Positions 21,812 through 34,000 of a DNA stretch of 64,000 nucleotides are shown here, piece by piece. The notes beneath the pieces were generated by a model. It saw nothing but the letters and a program-made list of their open reading frames with translations, was not told where the DNA came from and ran no database searches. The stretch covers positions 62,001 through 126,000 of the forward strand of contig JAQOTE010000022.1 in NCBI GenBank assembly GCA_029945375.1, read 5' to 3'. Position 1 is the stretch's first letter; every line of letters begins with the position of its first letter. This stretch comes from Agaricus subrufescens (Eukaryota; Basidiomycota; Agaricomycetes; Agaricales; Agaricaceae). A program made the translations under genes and the position numbers.

Positions 21812-22373
21812 TAGATCTGAAATGGGGACCAGAATTGCAAACTGAGATGTGCAATACAAGTGAGCAGTGCTAAAATAGAGACCAAATTGGGTATGTGATT
21901 GAACCATATGAGTCAAAGGAAGCCCAAAGAAGCTTGTGGAATGTTGCAAAGGTTCCAGTCAAAATCCTAGAGTACTCACTACTTTTCATGAAACTGTTAG
22001 GTAGTGACCATTTGGCTTGATCTGAGAGGCAGAAGCTAAACACTATGAAAAAACCTAGAATGCAATGTATACTTTGTGTAGTTCCAACCCAGTAACTACT
22101 TACTTAGTAATATTGTACAACAATGCTATTCGGAAAATATATCTACCCCTATTTTGGGCTTGTGAATGCGAAGCCAAACTATATATACCTTGTTCTCAAT
22201 GTTACCCGAAGTTGTTCCGGCATTATACAACCTTTTCACTGCCATTCTACAGGAACTCCCCAGGTCCTCTCCAGGCAGTCTTCGGGGTATACAAATATAG
22301 ATTCACACGAACATTCAGGGGTAAACTCAGCCCCATCAATCTGATTTAGGCTGAAGGAACCCGGAATTAACCT

Positions 22374-22412
22374 GGAAAACCCTAAATAGGGCTGAAAGTA
22401 TTTTTTACTGAG
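22374..22412 (-). repeat. Right terminal inverted repeat
   Basis: The reverse complement starts CTCAGTAAAAAATACTTTCA. Its first 11 bases are identical to the left end at 10841-10851. Confidence 0.75.
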
Positions 22413-22419
22413 CCTCACT
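22413..22419. repeat. Right target-site duplication CCTCACT
   Basis: Direct copy of 10834-10840. It is followed by CTTGACGCG, which matches CCTGAAGCG at the empty paralogous site in FunK1-C. Confidence 0.8.
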
Positions 22420-22508
22420 CTTGACGCGTGCAGTCATTATCCTTCACTGGTCACTGGCACACCTACACCGCTATCCCCATGCCAATCTTGGTCCGCACCG
22501 TCCTTCCC

Positions 22509-24856
22509 TCAACCGTCTCCACTTCCATCTTCAAAAACATCTCCACCCGCTTTAGATTTCTTTTGTGACGAACCTTCTTCTGCAACCATATTCCTATGTG
22601 AGACACTGACATATCTCGCTCTCTTCCTGGCTACCGCATCTCCGTGACGAAACTCGGGAGGAGATGGGGGACGCAAATGCGGGTCTTCAAGTTCCCTTGT
22701 AACTTAAGACATGTGGGGAATGGAAATCTCCATGCCCTCCCATAGCTTTGTGTAGCTGACTCGATAATTGTCAACGTCTTGTCAGTTGCCCGTGTTGTAG
22801 ATTGATGGATACATATGGAGTTCCCTGTGCGACTCAACATCAGGTAGAATCGGACAAAACCTAACAAAACCCATACCGTCTTCAGATCAGTGCCGACAGT
22901 TCCATTTCTAGCCTCAAAAGACCGCGCATACTCCAGATCACTCAATTTTGCCCTTACTCCACCCTCCCCGCGCACCAAGATGATGTTACCATCACTAATG
23001 TCTCGGTGCAACCAACGCGCCAAATAGAGCGCAGTTAATGCTGAATGCATATGAGATAGGACCCACATACGTTGTAAACGACGAAACTCACCAACAAATA
23101 TATCTTCAAATGCTTGCACTGCATCTGACAGACTCGTCGTATGGGCAAGTGATTCACCAACCTCAGTATAAATGACACGGTAGTGTCGTTTGGTATTGAA
23201 GCGATGCTGTTTGTAATCGGGGAGAGAGAAAGCGAGTGGAGATGGTGCTGATGACTGGGATGTATTCGTTGTCATTGAGGTTGTTTCATTGCTGCGGGAG
23301 GCCTGTATGCTATCCGCTCCAGACCGCTCAACCCAAGGTGAGAGTAGATCAGGATTGAGATAACAAGGAGGTTTAGCCTTGTTGAAGCCCAGATTCCTAT
23401 CCGATATGATCCTCATGAAACACTTATTTGGGTGCGCGAGTGCATCCCGAAGCTTGGTCTTGAGGCCTTCAGGTGCCCATATTCCTCTTCCTTGACCTCC
23501 GCAAGCCGTTCAAAGATTTTCTGCTGTTTCTGCATTTCTGTCAGGTCGCTTCTCGGTCCACCCAGCAATCCTTCAGTACGACCTCCGATGCATTCGGCTT
23601 GGGCTCCAAGCTCTTTGGACCAACCACTTCGACAACCTTCCACACGTGCGACTTTCGAACTGTAATGCATAGGGTGCGAAGGTTAAACAGTGGCTGTAAG
23701 GTCTTGTAGTACTTGAGACCGCTCTTCGTTTGCATTTTGTATACAGTGTGCCACGTGTCGTTCACATATATCTGCTCAATGGATGTGTCATAAACCAGCT
23801 CCTCATGAGTTGCGTATAGGAAGGACAGGAATGTGCGAATGAATTTGTCGAAATCCTGGAGAGACGTGAGATAGGCGCACACAAATAAAAAGCACACTTA
23901 CTTTGATGAAATTGAAAGGTTCAGATTTCATCGAGTATGACCGCGAAAAATACCAGAGGGACATATCAGTATCCTCGATCGTAATCTTTACTACATTAGC
24001 GATGACACAGGGAAATAAATGGGAACTAGACATACTCCATACACCCACTTCCGGCGAGGGTCCTCGTTCATGATGTGGTTCGCTGTAGACAGCAATTGGT
24101 TTCCATTCTGCAGCAAATGAGATGAAAGTGACGAAATAGCATTCCCATCACCTACATATATATATTGACTAGTTCCGTATTTCTTGAATTCCATCGGAAC
24201 TGCTATCTTCGCCGTCTTTAAACCCATCTTCGATTTTTTGCCATCATCTTGTATATCTTCCTCCGTTTCTTCTTCCTCGGCTTCCATCGCATCTGCTGTC
24301 TCCGCAGCCTCTAAATCAATCTTCAGAATCTCGCCAGGCTCGAGGTCAGCTAACACAGCGTCGACCTTGCAATTACAACCGTCAATTAGCGATTCTATTG
24401 ACTGATCGGGACAATCCTTGTAGTGGTATCCGTTGTGCTTTCTATTGCTGCGCGGATCGGGACACCCGGGTAGCGATTCCACGATTTTCTCTAGTGGTTC
24501 GAAAATCTTCTTTTTGGTCGCTTTCATTTTTTGAGGTGGCCTGTTGCCGTATGCCTCCCATTGCAGCGAAGTCAAGCTTCTGAGAACTGATGTATGTAGC
24601 AAGAGGCACATGCATTGGCGTCGACTTTAGCCTCCGGGGCTCCAACGCCTGGTACTGCACTTGCTCTTGCCCAAGCAGGAGTCTTCGTTTTTCTGTACCT
24701 GGGAACTGTTGCGGCGGAAGGCCTTGCAGATGTTTCCAGCAGGCCCTCTTTCTGCAAATGGGTGAGGGCACTCGCAACCCATCTACTATCGGGTGTGACT
24801 GGAGCAAGGTGTTCGAGAAAGTGTTCAGCCGAACAAACAAGCGTTGCATGACGCAT
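22509..24856 (-). pseudogene. FunK1-type protein kinase B (decayed)
   Basis: All six exons of the FunK1-A model can be followed: exon 1 (MRHATLVCSAEHFLEHLAP...), exon 2 (LQWEAYGNRPPQKMKAT...), exon 3 (ITIEDTDMSLWYFSRSYS), exon 4, the catalytic exon (HRDISDGN, LSDLEYAR) and the tail. Defects include two frameshifts in exon 4, one after KDCWVDR (near 23560) and one near 23480. About 90 codons after GTPY in the last exon are deleted, which removes the activation-segment end and C-lobe. The exon 1 donor reads GCATGT instead of GTATGT. The gene therefore cannot make a full kinase, although the catalytic loop is preserved. It lies 245 bp upstream of the RFC1 stop in the same orientation and is the parent-type copy of relic C. 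Confidence 0.88.
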
Positions 24857-25100
24857 GACTGCGGCTATGTTTTTGGAAGGTGTGTTTCGTGGTGTGTTTG
24901 AGTATGTGGGTGTGCTGCTAAATAAAGCAGCGCGTTACAGAAAGTCTAAATAGACACATCCAAGCAAACAGTCAAATTGTCAATTAATCAACAGGCCTAG
25001 CGTATCATCTAGACAACATACAATAGGCAGGTAGAAGGTCCAGCGAAAGTAATGAATCAAGACCATATTACAGTTGAAATCCTCCATAGTGTGCGTCGTT
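24857..25100. other. Intergenic region between FunK1-B and RFC1
   Basis: This 244-bp stretch holds the 5' flank of FunK1-B and the 3' end region of RFC1. It is duplicated at 5722-5981. No further gene is seen. Confidence 0.7.
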
Positions 25101-28100
25101 CTATGACTTTTTCGACCCCTTCGCCTTTGTCGTGCCCGCAGCCTTCTTCTTCTTCGACGCTTGAATAAGTTTGTCGCCTGATATGTCATCAGCTGACTCC
25201 TTCGGCTTGGCGTCTTCCTCATCATCATCCGGAATATCATCGATCTGAAGGTGAAGGTCAGTCCTGATGACGCCATGTAATTCATCATATAAACATACGA
25301 ATGCCTCCTCGAGGTCAGGAGCGAACCCTCCCGCAAGTTTCTTCGGCACTTTGCCAAGATCTTGGGCCTTGTGGAATGGTATAGGGTGATCGGACGCGTT
25401 ATACCTTCAAAAATCAACCAGTCAGTCAATCAGAATAACAGCAGAGAAAAGGCCGTCAACAAAACATACTTTCTAGTGAATGAGGACTTGGCCGCAGTCG
25501 CTATTTTCACGTCCTTATTATCACCTACTCCGAGTTCCACTATTGTCTCCCAGTCCTCTTTGGACAAGTAGTACTCGTCCATGCGTTCAATTACTGTATC
25601 AACAGCAGCCTATCGTCTATTATGAGTAGATATTGATTTCTGACAATCACTTCCACTTACGGCACCTTCGTCCATCAAAGGTCTTACAACGTAAGGGAAC
25701 AATGATGGAATGTATGTCTGTCGAATTTCGGCTTTGTCACTGGACACTTTCAACCTCATCCGTACTTGAACGTCAGCAAGTTGACGTGAAAGTTTCGTTT
25801 GTTTCGAATTTTGACCGAGCCACCTGTTATTCAAGCCAATAGTTATAACATGGACAAGTCTAGGATGGATGGCAGACGCACTGAGGAAACGACATTGAAT
25901 TAGGGCCACCGAAATGAACCCCAGAACCATACAAACACGATGCCGGTCTAACAGTTGAGCACACAGCATGTAGGGGCATAAGACTCCAATGTTGTTCAGG
26001 CCTACGATTAGTGATAAGAATGGAATGATAACGCGATAGACCTAGTGACGCACCCATGAATGAGGGCATCGACTAGATCGCCATCAGATATCGACGCCGA
26101 GGCTTGCTCCATGAGTTTCAGATGCCTTAATTCCTTTTCAGGTCCTTCCAAGTTCCGTACTCTAGCAGGCTGACTTTTCAAGTAGTTCTCCTGAGCATTT
26201 CATGAGTGTACCATTATAGTAAGCTGTCATAGGTGCTAACCTGAATGAACAACGGAACGAAGGAATGATCTTGGAAGTATAATTCCATTTTGTCGTTGAG
26301 GGTCTCTCTTGCGGTGGAAGAGAAGAGGTACGGTCCAAGGATTTTCGAGGTGATGTCGAAAGGTGTCATGATTGCATACTTTTCATTCATTTTGACGCTA
26401 TCGGGAAGATATCGTATAAGCTAAGCGGAAACCAAATCATCGCTGTGTGTACATACAGTGATTTACTTTCATCGAAATCCATGCTGTCGCTTGACAACTT
26501 CCATGTTGAGAGCATATTCAAGACTTGTCGAATGTCGGATTGCGAGCCCTGAATGAGTTGGTCTACAACATTGGCTGGTATCTTCATCTTCTCTCTATAA
26601 CAGTTGCCGCTCAGTGAGATCGAATGAACGCAAAATCACGGTGCTCACTTGAAGATGATGGACAATATTCGTGACCTGACCATTTGCGCCTGGGGCCTAG
26701 AACGCTGTCAGCACAAGCTACCACACTGCCGACCAATGTACCTTGAAAAGTTCAGACTGAACGTTGTTGACATGAGCGGCTTCAACTTTTGTGCTCCCCG
26801 GTCATTAGCAATACATATAATTGGAATCTGACCATCGGAGGTAAGGACAACACGGTCAATCAGGAGGCAAACTACCCACCTTGCTTTTTTTGATGAGCGC
26901 GTTGAGCGCCCCTACACCACCACGATCACCCGATGACATTCCATCGACCTCGTCCATGATAAGACACGTTTTATCGGTAATGGCCACACCAACGGAATTT
27001 GTAGACTGAAAATTTTGCGGATATCAAAAATCAGAACAATAGACAATGTTTTGACTTACCCCTGCGCCATGAATGAAACCATCTAGAGACGTGTTATTGA
27101 TGTTCATGCCGTTCTAGAAGACAGGTTAGACCGCTATATGTAGAAACGCAATTACACAAACTTCAACGAGTTTTTTGCTCCGCGTATCACTAGCATTGAG
27201 CTCGATGGGTGTGAGCCCAGCCAGCTTAGCGCAAAGGTGCGCGCTAGTAGTCTTACCGATACCAGGCGGTCCTGTAATTAACACACCTCGGAAAACATTC
27301 ATCCCGATCTTCCCGGGCTTCTTGAAACCGGATTTCAAGCTACTGGGCCTGGGCAGCATAAAATGTTTAGCCACAATTCTCAACCAAGGATCGAAGCACT
27401 TACCAATCCTTTAGCCATTGGAGTAGCTTCTCCACTTGGCCCTTATTTCCACAAATTTCCTTAAGCGACTGAGGTGCGTAACGTGTGGTCCAGAGTTGCA
27501 TAGAAAGGTCATGTTGTACCTCTGAGGAAGACTTCTCGCGCTTCTCCATTTCTTTCGCAGCTTTACGGATGTCTTCCCGTTCTTTCTCTAGCTTCTTCAT
27601 TGTTTTTTCATCAAGCCCACCTTCATCAGCACCTTTCCTGGTGGCAATCAAGTTCAAAAACTCGTCCTCGTTGAGTGTCTTGAGGTCATGTTTCTTGATT
27701 GCGGCTAACTTGGCGGGACCGGCATTGTCTCCCAAGACAACAAAATTAGTCTTACCCGATGGTTGGAGAACGACGCGTCTGGAAGGCGTGAGCTTCAAAG
27801 TGAACAACTAGAGAAAAATATATACCCTCCGAAACGTTTCGCCAGGTCAATGGCCTCTTCCCGAGAAAAGCTGCTGAGTTCTCCGGTAAAGACGAATGAA
27901 AGGCCTAACAGACAATTCGGTGCCCCGTCAGGGACCTCTTTGGATCCTGGTGCCGATGGACCGGCCAACTTAGCTGCCTTGAGTGCAGCCCAGCTGAAAG
28001 AAGATCAGCGATGGGTGAATATCTGAAGAGGAAGATTAACTGACTTTGGTTTTGCAACAGCCTTCGTTTGTGATTCTTTCTTGCTTGCAGGTTCGGATTT

Positions 28101-28809
28101 CGTCGGCTTGTTCTTCTTTGGTGAGGCCATTTTTCGCTTGGCTTTCGGCTTGATATCGTCGTCGTCATCGTCATCGACAAAATCATCGTCCGAAACCGAT
28201 TCCTCAATTTCATAATCCTTGTCCTTCCGAGAACTGGCTGACTTCTTTGATTTCGCTTTCCTGGACGAGACGGCTGCCTTCTTTCTAGGAGGGGAATCCT
28301 CCTCGTCGCTTTCGTCATCATCCACAATGATAGGAGCCTTGCGTTTCGCCGGTGGTCGCGGCTTCTCATCTTCGCTGTCGCGCACGGCAGTGCGACTTTT
28401 TCCTTTCGAGGGTACGACAGGTTCGTCATCACTATCGATGATTACCTTTGATGATCTAGTGCGTGTCAAATACTGCAAGTCCCGTAGATAACTAGACTCA
28501 CGCATTCGGCATTGATAATGAGCTTTTGACAACTTTTAAGTATGGCATCACTGGATTAAACCAAGTTCCTCACCGGCTCCCAACTGCTTTCATTAAGTCA
28601 ATATACAACGTGTCAATGCAACCCGCCAACACTCACCGCTGCCCACTGACTTCTTGGGTTGAGATCCCTTTATTGTAATGATAAGTCTCAGAAGGTGCTG
28701 AAAGACGAAACGTTCATACTGCGGCGCCGACACTCTGACCAGACTTCTGACTCCCGCCAAAGAACATGCGAATGTCCTTCTTCCCGCCTTTGTCCGCCTT
28801 CGGCGCCAT
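25101..28809 (-). CDS. RFC1: Replication factor C subunit 1 (clamp loader large subunit)
   Basis: RFC1 is the large subunit of the pentameric nuclear clamp loader that opens PCNA and places it on primed DNA. The start is the ATG at 28809 ([20 protein letters not shown]); DIRMFFG matches the PCNA-contacting N-terminus of RFC1 proteins (DIRKFFG in human). A highly acidic and basic linker follows, then a BRCT domain ([19 protein letters not shown]...[18 protein letters not shown], about 27905-27640). The AAA+ module has Walker [10 protein letters not shown] (about 27272-27246), Walker [10 protein letters not shown] (about 26968-26942), and [10 protein letters not shown] and [16 protein letters not shown]. 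The RFC1 C-terminal domain and a Lys-rich tail complete it. At least 14 short introns were followed and no disabling change was seen; expected length is about 900-950 aa. Exact borders of the first three small exons are uncertain. Confidence 0.93.
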
Positions 28810-29641
28810 CTTCGCAATCAGGGCTTGTGGCTGTCGGTGACCCGAGTTGTTGAGTTTAATGACTGACGATGATGCACCGTCACATTGCCACTATACTGTC
28901 ACTCCGTGACTGAACGCGAACGTGACAATCCACAGTACGAACTCTCTGGGACCAGACTGCACGCTTTAAATTGGCGACGGAGAGGTGAAGAGCAGAAAGA
29001 ATTGTATCATCCGCATGTTTATAGCACTACCATCTGCTGTGCGATCCACTGTTGCTCACCCTCTATGGATGCGAGCCCTCGGAACATCTGATAGGACGCC
29101 CGGATCGAGAGAGTGACCCCGGGTACTCACTTGGACAATCCGGCGAGTTGCTGTCTCGGATTTTTCCCCTCTGTACCCAATTGAGTTACGGGGTCCGAGT
29201 TGGCATTTGCATCAAAGGCTTCATGAGGTTGTATCAAGCAATAATACATATCTTCCCAAGAACGCACGAGGTACATTCTTTCATTGATCCTGTATCCAAA
29301 TCGGTGGATGACAGTACTAAGAAATGCTTCAGTATTGTGCAAAGAATTTCACAAAAACAATAAGGCGGACAGGCTCATTCTTTGTACACTGGCCAAAAGA
29401 TACATCTTCAAGTTGTAGCTAGTCGTAGCATACAAATATGCTTATCTCTAGTACGGCTCCACTGTGAATATTCGACATATAGCCCCCGAAGGTTTTGATG
29501 TGAACGCCAATTCGGGAACTCGGACCCCGCAACTCGCTTGGTACAGTCCCGGAAAGTTCGTTTCTCGATCGTGACAATCATCATAATCACTGCGCATCAA
29601 TCGCCCACATACAGTACACGGTAACTAATACAAAACCACTT
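28810..29641. other. Intergenic region upstream of RFC1
   Basis: This 832-bp stretch separates the RFC1 start from the stop of the next minus-strand gene. It must contain the RFC1 promoter. No coding region, tRNA or repeat is evident. Confidence 0.6.
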
Positions 29642-31317
29642 CTATGCGCCCATATTTGTGACCAAGACATCTGAAGAGTGTCTACGCTTTGGTAGAGTGT
29701 CATCATCAAAATGCGACTTTGGCATGTCCGAAACATCATCCATCCTCGTCTCTCTGTGAATAGCCACCGCAACCTGTGGTGAACGAAGGTTCCTTAACTG
29801 GTGAGGCTGATTTTTCGGTAGCGATCTTTCCACTGAAAAATTATCGGTACCGCTTCCGGTCGACCCATCAGGCCCTCCACCAGCACTGCCCTGGCGGTTG
29901 TTCAACATGGTGACGAAGGAATTACTATACCTATGCCGAAAGTGAGTATTTTAGGTCCATAATCTGATCATCTCAACTTACAGCTTTCCCAACACATAAC
30001 CTCTAAAAAATATTTAGCATCCTCAGAGAGTGTTTATCTTAAAGGCCCACTCACGGACAGAGAAAGTAACTTGTTTTCTGGGGAGGAAATATCAGCGCTG
30101 ACTAACATTATTCGAACACACTTTGGCATACCGGGGGTGCAATAGGCTTAACCACGGTGGTTAGCAAGACAGCCAAGGCGACCATAGCTTGAGCTCGATC
30201 AACCATCGGGCAGGAAAAATAAACAGCAAATGCACGTACCACTTGCCATATTCGTCTCAATCACCAATCTGATTAATTTTGTCATTACAGAAGATCTTCT
30301 CTTCCTTTCAAATGGCTTGCACCGAAGTAACTTTGCGTAGATTGGTAAAACATTCTTGTCCCATCGTTCCCAGATACGCACCAAATATGTCATCATAGAG
30401 GCGATCAATGTATCTGCCACAGCACTTCCTGCAGACCAAAGCTATACCACACCTTGTCAATTGGATCACATCAAGAAAATCCTGTTTACTGACAATCATA
30501 AAGCAATTATAGGTTGGATCCCACTCTTCGATGGTGCCGAGTTTTTGATTCTGACAAGAAGAGATCAGAGAAGCTTCTTGATGATACAAGTAAGAAAACT
30601 GATGACGAACAGCGATGCCAATCCCTAGTCCTCCAACTGTTTGTGTAAGGGCGGCCTATCCAGAGATCAAAATCATCACCGAGTGGAAATCAAGGTCGGA
30701 TACGTACCACGAGGATTATCATTGTGGGAATTTTCCAATGGCTCAGATAATAGATCCTCCAACAGTACACCCCTTGAGATATGAAGGCGATAACCGAGCA
30801 CAGAATGGGCGAATCGAAGTTGGCCAGGAAATATTCGCCAAGTTTCTTCATGTCTCCATAACCATAGACAAACCAGTGAAACCCGTCTGCGATCGTCATG
30901 ACTGTCTGCACCAACTCCAAAAAGAAAATGATGTGAACTGCGGTGAGCGTTTGTCAGATGCGGCGATAAAATGGTAACTTCAAGTATCGCCCGCACCAAG
31001 ATTTCTAAGCCATGTCAGGTCGTTACGAAAAGAGGAAAGGTAGTTGTCTATCGCATTGTCAGATAACTGATTTGTATCAGGAGCTGTTGCTCACTTACAG
31101 TATTGCAGCGTCAGAATCCCGAATAAATATCCATTGAGAAGAATACCAAGGAACTAGCGAAATGAGCATCCGCTGACGAGACTAGAGCAGAAGTGGCATA
31201 CCGGAGGTCCGGTTCTATTGGGGCACATGCATGTCAGTCACTGCAAAAAGCGAATTATCGAACGAGCGTTACTTACAGATCGGCAATGTTCGGAGGGAGA
31301 GGGGGGAGGGGTTCCAT
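29642..31317 (-). CDS. DUF6534-type multi-pass membrane protein
   Basis: The start at 31317 reads MEPLPPLPPNIAD, the typical opening of this basidiomycete-expanded family. Small exons follow: LTGPP, then FLGILLNGYLFGILTLQY, YNYLSSFRNDLTWLRNL, VHIIFFLELVQTVMTIADGF...HWFVYGYGD and VIAFISQGVYCWRIYYLS. Later exons carry DTLIASMMTYLVR and VMTKLIRLVIETNM, and a last exon has the diagnostic GKLYSNSFVTMLNNRQ followed by a polar, Ser-rich cytoplasmic tail ending at 29642. About seven hydrophobic segments imply a plasma-membrane or endomembrane protein; the biochemical role is unknown for the family. Exon 1 is 31317-31277 with a GTAAGT donor. The middle exons around 30300-30600 were only roughly placed, so a defect there is not excluded. 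Confidence 0.8.
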
Positions 31318-34000
31318 GGAATGAAGCGTTGATCGAAGGTAACTAGAACCTCTACTTTTAAGCCTCCCGAAGACGTTTTGACACAGCCCTTGGTCACCCG
31401 CGCAAGGATCAAACATCCACCATCAGAGTCAGGCATCGGTGCCACTAAAGAAAATTTATCTGCTTTTGGACAGACTAGTTCAATCTAATCCGGGAACATG
31501 GGACGAAATGTACGTTTTTGCAGGGAAGCCCACGGGTGACGTCTGTCACCTCATTGGCTTTCAGGCAGGGTATTGAGTTTGATCGAGTTCCACAGTACCA
31601 CAGAACGTCAGATGACCTACCATCTGATTGTGCCATCGTCAGGGAACTCTATTCTGTTCTTCTCAAGCACTTTTTACAATCGCATCGAAAGCGTGCTTCA
31701 ACCACGTTTTTATTGGGTAATTATTACCTTGGATACCCAGAGTTTTATAGTCGTGTGCTGTTGTACCCCTGCTTGAATGATGAAGGCGGTCCAGATTTCA
31801 TATCTCCGGTTTCATACCTAAAATATAGACGAGACGTGTTGACATCCGGAAGTCCACTTGCACATTGTAATCAAGCCGTACTACTCTCCCCGACGTATGC
31901 TATTTTGGTGAATTCTCGTAGATCATCGCTAGTATTGAATAATAAAATGATGAAACCGGTGTAGAGTTGGATTGTGAATACTGATGAGTCAAGCACTCCG
32001 AACTAAATTTGATGCGAATTAACTATAGCCTTGAGGTTATATAAGTTTTTGGGTGCATTGCACAACACCATTCATAAATGAGTTAGCATACAAAGAAAAC
32101 CCATCAGCTACTAACGGAGAGAAGTTTCGAATCATAGAAGAATAATCGGGCAAGGCCATCGCTCATGAGTGGGAATAAGAACCGGGCGACAGATCAAGAT
32201 TCTGACTATGTGGATAGGTCCATACTTGTTTGGTGATGCTTCCCGGGTGGTCAAAGGTACACCAATGGCGACGTCTGCTATAAACGCAAGAGCCACTTTC
32301 AACGGAATTGTTTTCGCACGAGTGTGGTACCTTGGAAAACAATTTGAATGACCCACCACTTTTCTTCAGTTCCAGTCGTTAGACAAATGGTTCTGGTAAC
32401 GAGGTTGATCGCTGCTTCCTTGAGTCCGGCCGCTCGCTTTCCGGAGTGCGACCCAACTCCAAAAAAGCCTCTACTAGAAGTCTCTGATAGTGTACCATGA
32501 GTCACAATGGGACTCCACGAGCCACAAACCACATCATGATACTTCCTACTATAGAATTTTTACTCATAGCCCGCGCTTCCCGACATAGACCGAGATTGTT
32601 CTAATCTTATGCTAAATGTAACAGGCGATCAAAATCAGTGATAGGACAGTATGATTATATCCCCAGCGCCACATCAGCTGCTATAAACTTAAGCCATCTT
32701 ACGATAGTTATTTGTCAATCGTTATGAAGCTAGGATGGTCACCTGCGATGGCACAAGTGACTGCCTCAGGCTGCATCCAGTCTATAAGCATATCTCTTGA
32801 AAGATCAAACAATGATGGCGCCCGTCACCCAAAAGTTTTCCGAGCTAATTCAGGTCCCCGAACACAAAGACATATGAGGCATTCCCACTATTAACAACCA
32901 GTGCTATTCACACCAAGAGAAGGCACACCGTTCCAAACGGTCGTAGTTATCTCAACGGAAACATCGAGATTCGAAAGTTCAGAAATATACCAACAATATC
33001 ATGAGAAGTCGATCGGGATTAAGGTAAACATATGGTCTACTAATCAATCAGCGACAAGTAGGATTTTGCACGGACTCAAGATGATTGTGCAGGGATACAA
33101 CTTCCAGAACAGCAGGAAAAGTGCCCCTAATAAATTTTAATTGAGAAACGCACGCCGGCTCCAGAATTAAGGATGACGTCCAGATGTTGTGGTGCTGTAC
33201 TGGTATCAAATTCCTTTCTGTAGCAAAAGTAAATGAAGGTGATTCCATCTGAAACATGTACCGGTGCCCTGTCTTTAGAACGAGTGTTAGTAGATCTTCT
33301 TTGATCGGGTAATTGAGAGAACAAACAATTACCAGGGAAAAAGCTGGCACAAGGAACGAATCGATTCTCACATGTGCTCCGAGCTTATACAGCTCTTCGA
33401 CACCAGTACTTCGACACTCTTTGAGGCGAACAAACCTTGTCTTTCAGAAGTTACTCATCGTCACCGGGAGAAAAAAAGTAGCTTATAACAAATATCAGAT
33501 GGCGAAGGACCTTATGATCGGAAAAATGATGGAGCCGGTAGCCAGCTGTTCCCACAGTGTTGGCAACTGTCAATAATCATGAACCTGGTGTTGTCCAAGT
33601 GGTATAGACAGTCGTCGAGACTCATTATACGACCATCCAGAGGTACCGAAGGAGGACACCTAATTAATGAGATGGACCAGAGTACGCAGGGGCGGTGGGC
33701 ATGAACTCCATTTGGGTCTGTTAGCTAGAAGGGCCAGGGAGGCGAGTAGTCAGATAAGGCTCTTACGTACGAAAGCCTTGGTACACATCTTGAAACAAGC
33801 ATAGCTGAACAGTTCAAATGTTGGAGCCACGCTGCTGTGTCCCACACTGTCAGATTTGCTTAGCGAGTCAAGTTGGCGCGTCACTCTAAAGGTTGATATT
33901 AGTCCGGTTTTGTACATACAGAAAGTGTAATCCATGAATAATGCCGAAAGCAATGAGTGAATAGTCAACGTGATTGATAATTGCGTTACACATCCATCAC
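31318..34000. other. Gene-poor interval with a possible degraded membrane-protein relic
   Basis: No intact gene was found in 2.7 kb. On the minus strand at about 32440-32150 a stretch reads AAINLVTRTICLTTG and, after a possible intron, VALAFIADVAIGVPLT. The order and hydrophobic pattern weakly resemble the end of a DUF6534 protein, but stops interrupt it. A plus-strand frame at 31518-31964 has no recognisable domain. The interval may be a decayed tandem copy of the neighbouring gene. Confidence 0.4.

Larger units (their letters stand above)
10841..22412 (+). mobile_element. 11,572-bp Tnp2/CACTA-like DNA transposon with a divergent companion gene
   Basis: The insertion separates the 5' flank of FunK1-A from the 3' end of FunK1-B. 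Its ends read CTCAGTAAAAA...TTTTTACTGAG and stay similar for about 40 bp. It is bordered by CCTCACT on both sides. The duplicated locus at about 5408 shows the same junction without the insert. Inside are a Tnp2-type transposase (plus) and a divergently transcribed multi-exon gene (minus), the two-gene arrangement also known from plant CACTA elements. The left subterminal zone has repeated GAACAATGCC decamers. The 17.2-22.0 kb interval is secondary repeat debris, including an old Ty3 LTR, so the element has been resident for a long time. A 7-8 bp duplication is longer than the 2-3 bp usual for CACTA elements. Confidence 0.78.

Noticed and set aside
31518..31964. 149-codon plus-strand frame
   Set aside because: No domain, no splice-supported extension and unremarkable composition. 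Kept only as part of the unexplained interval.
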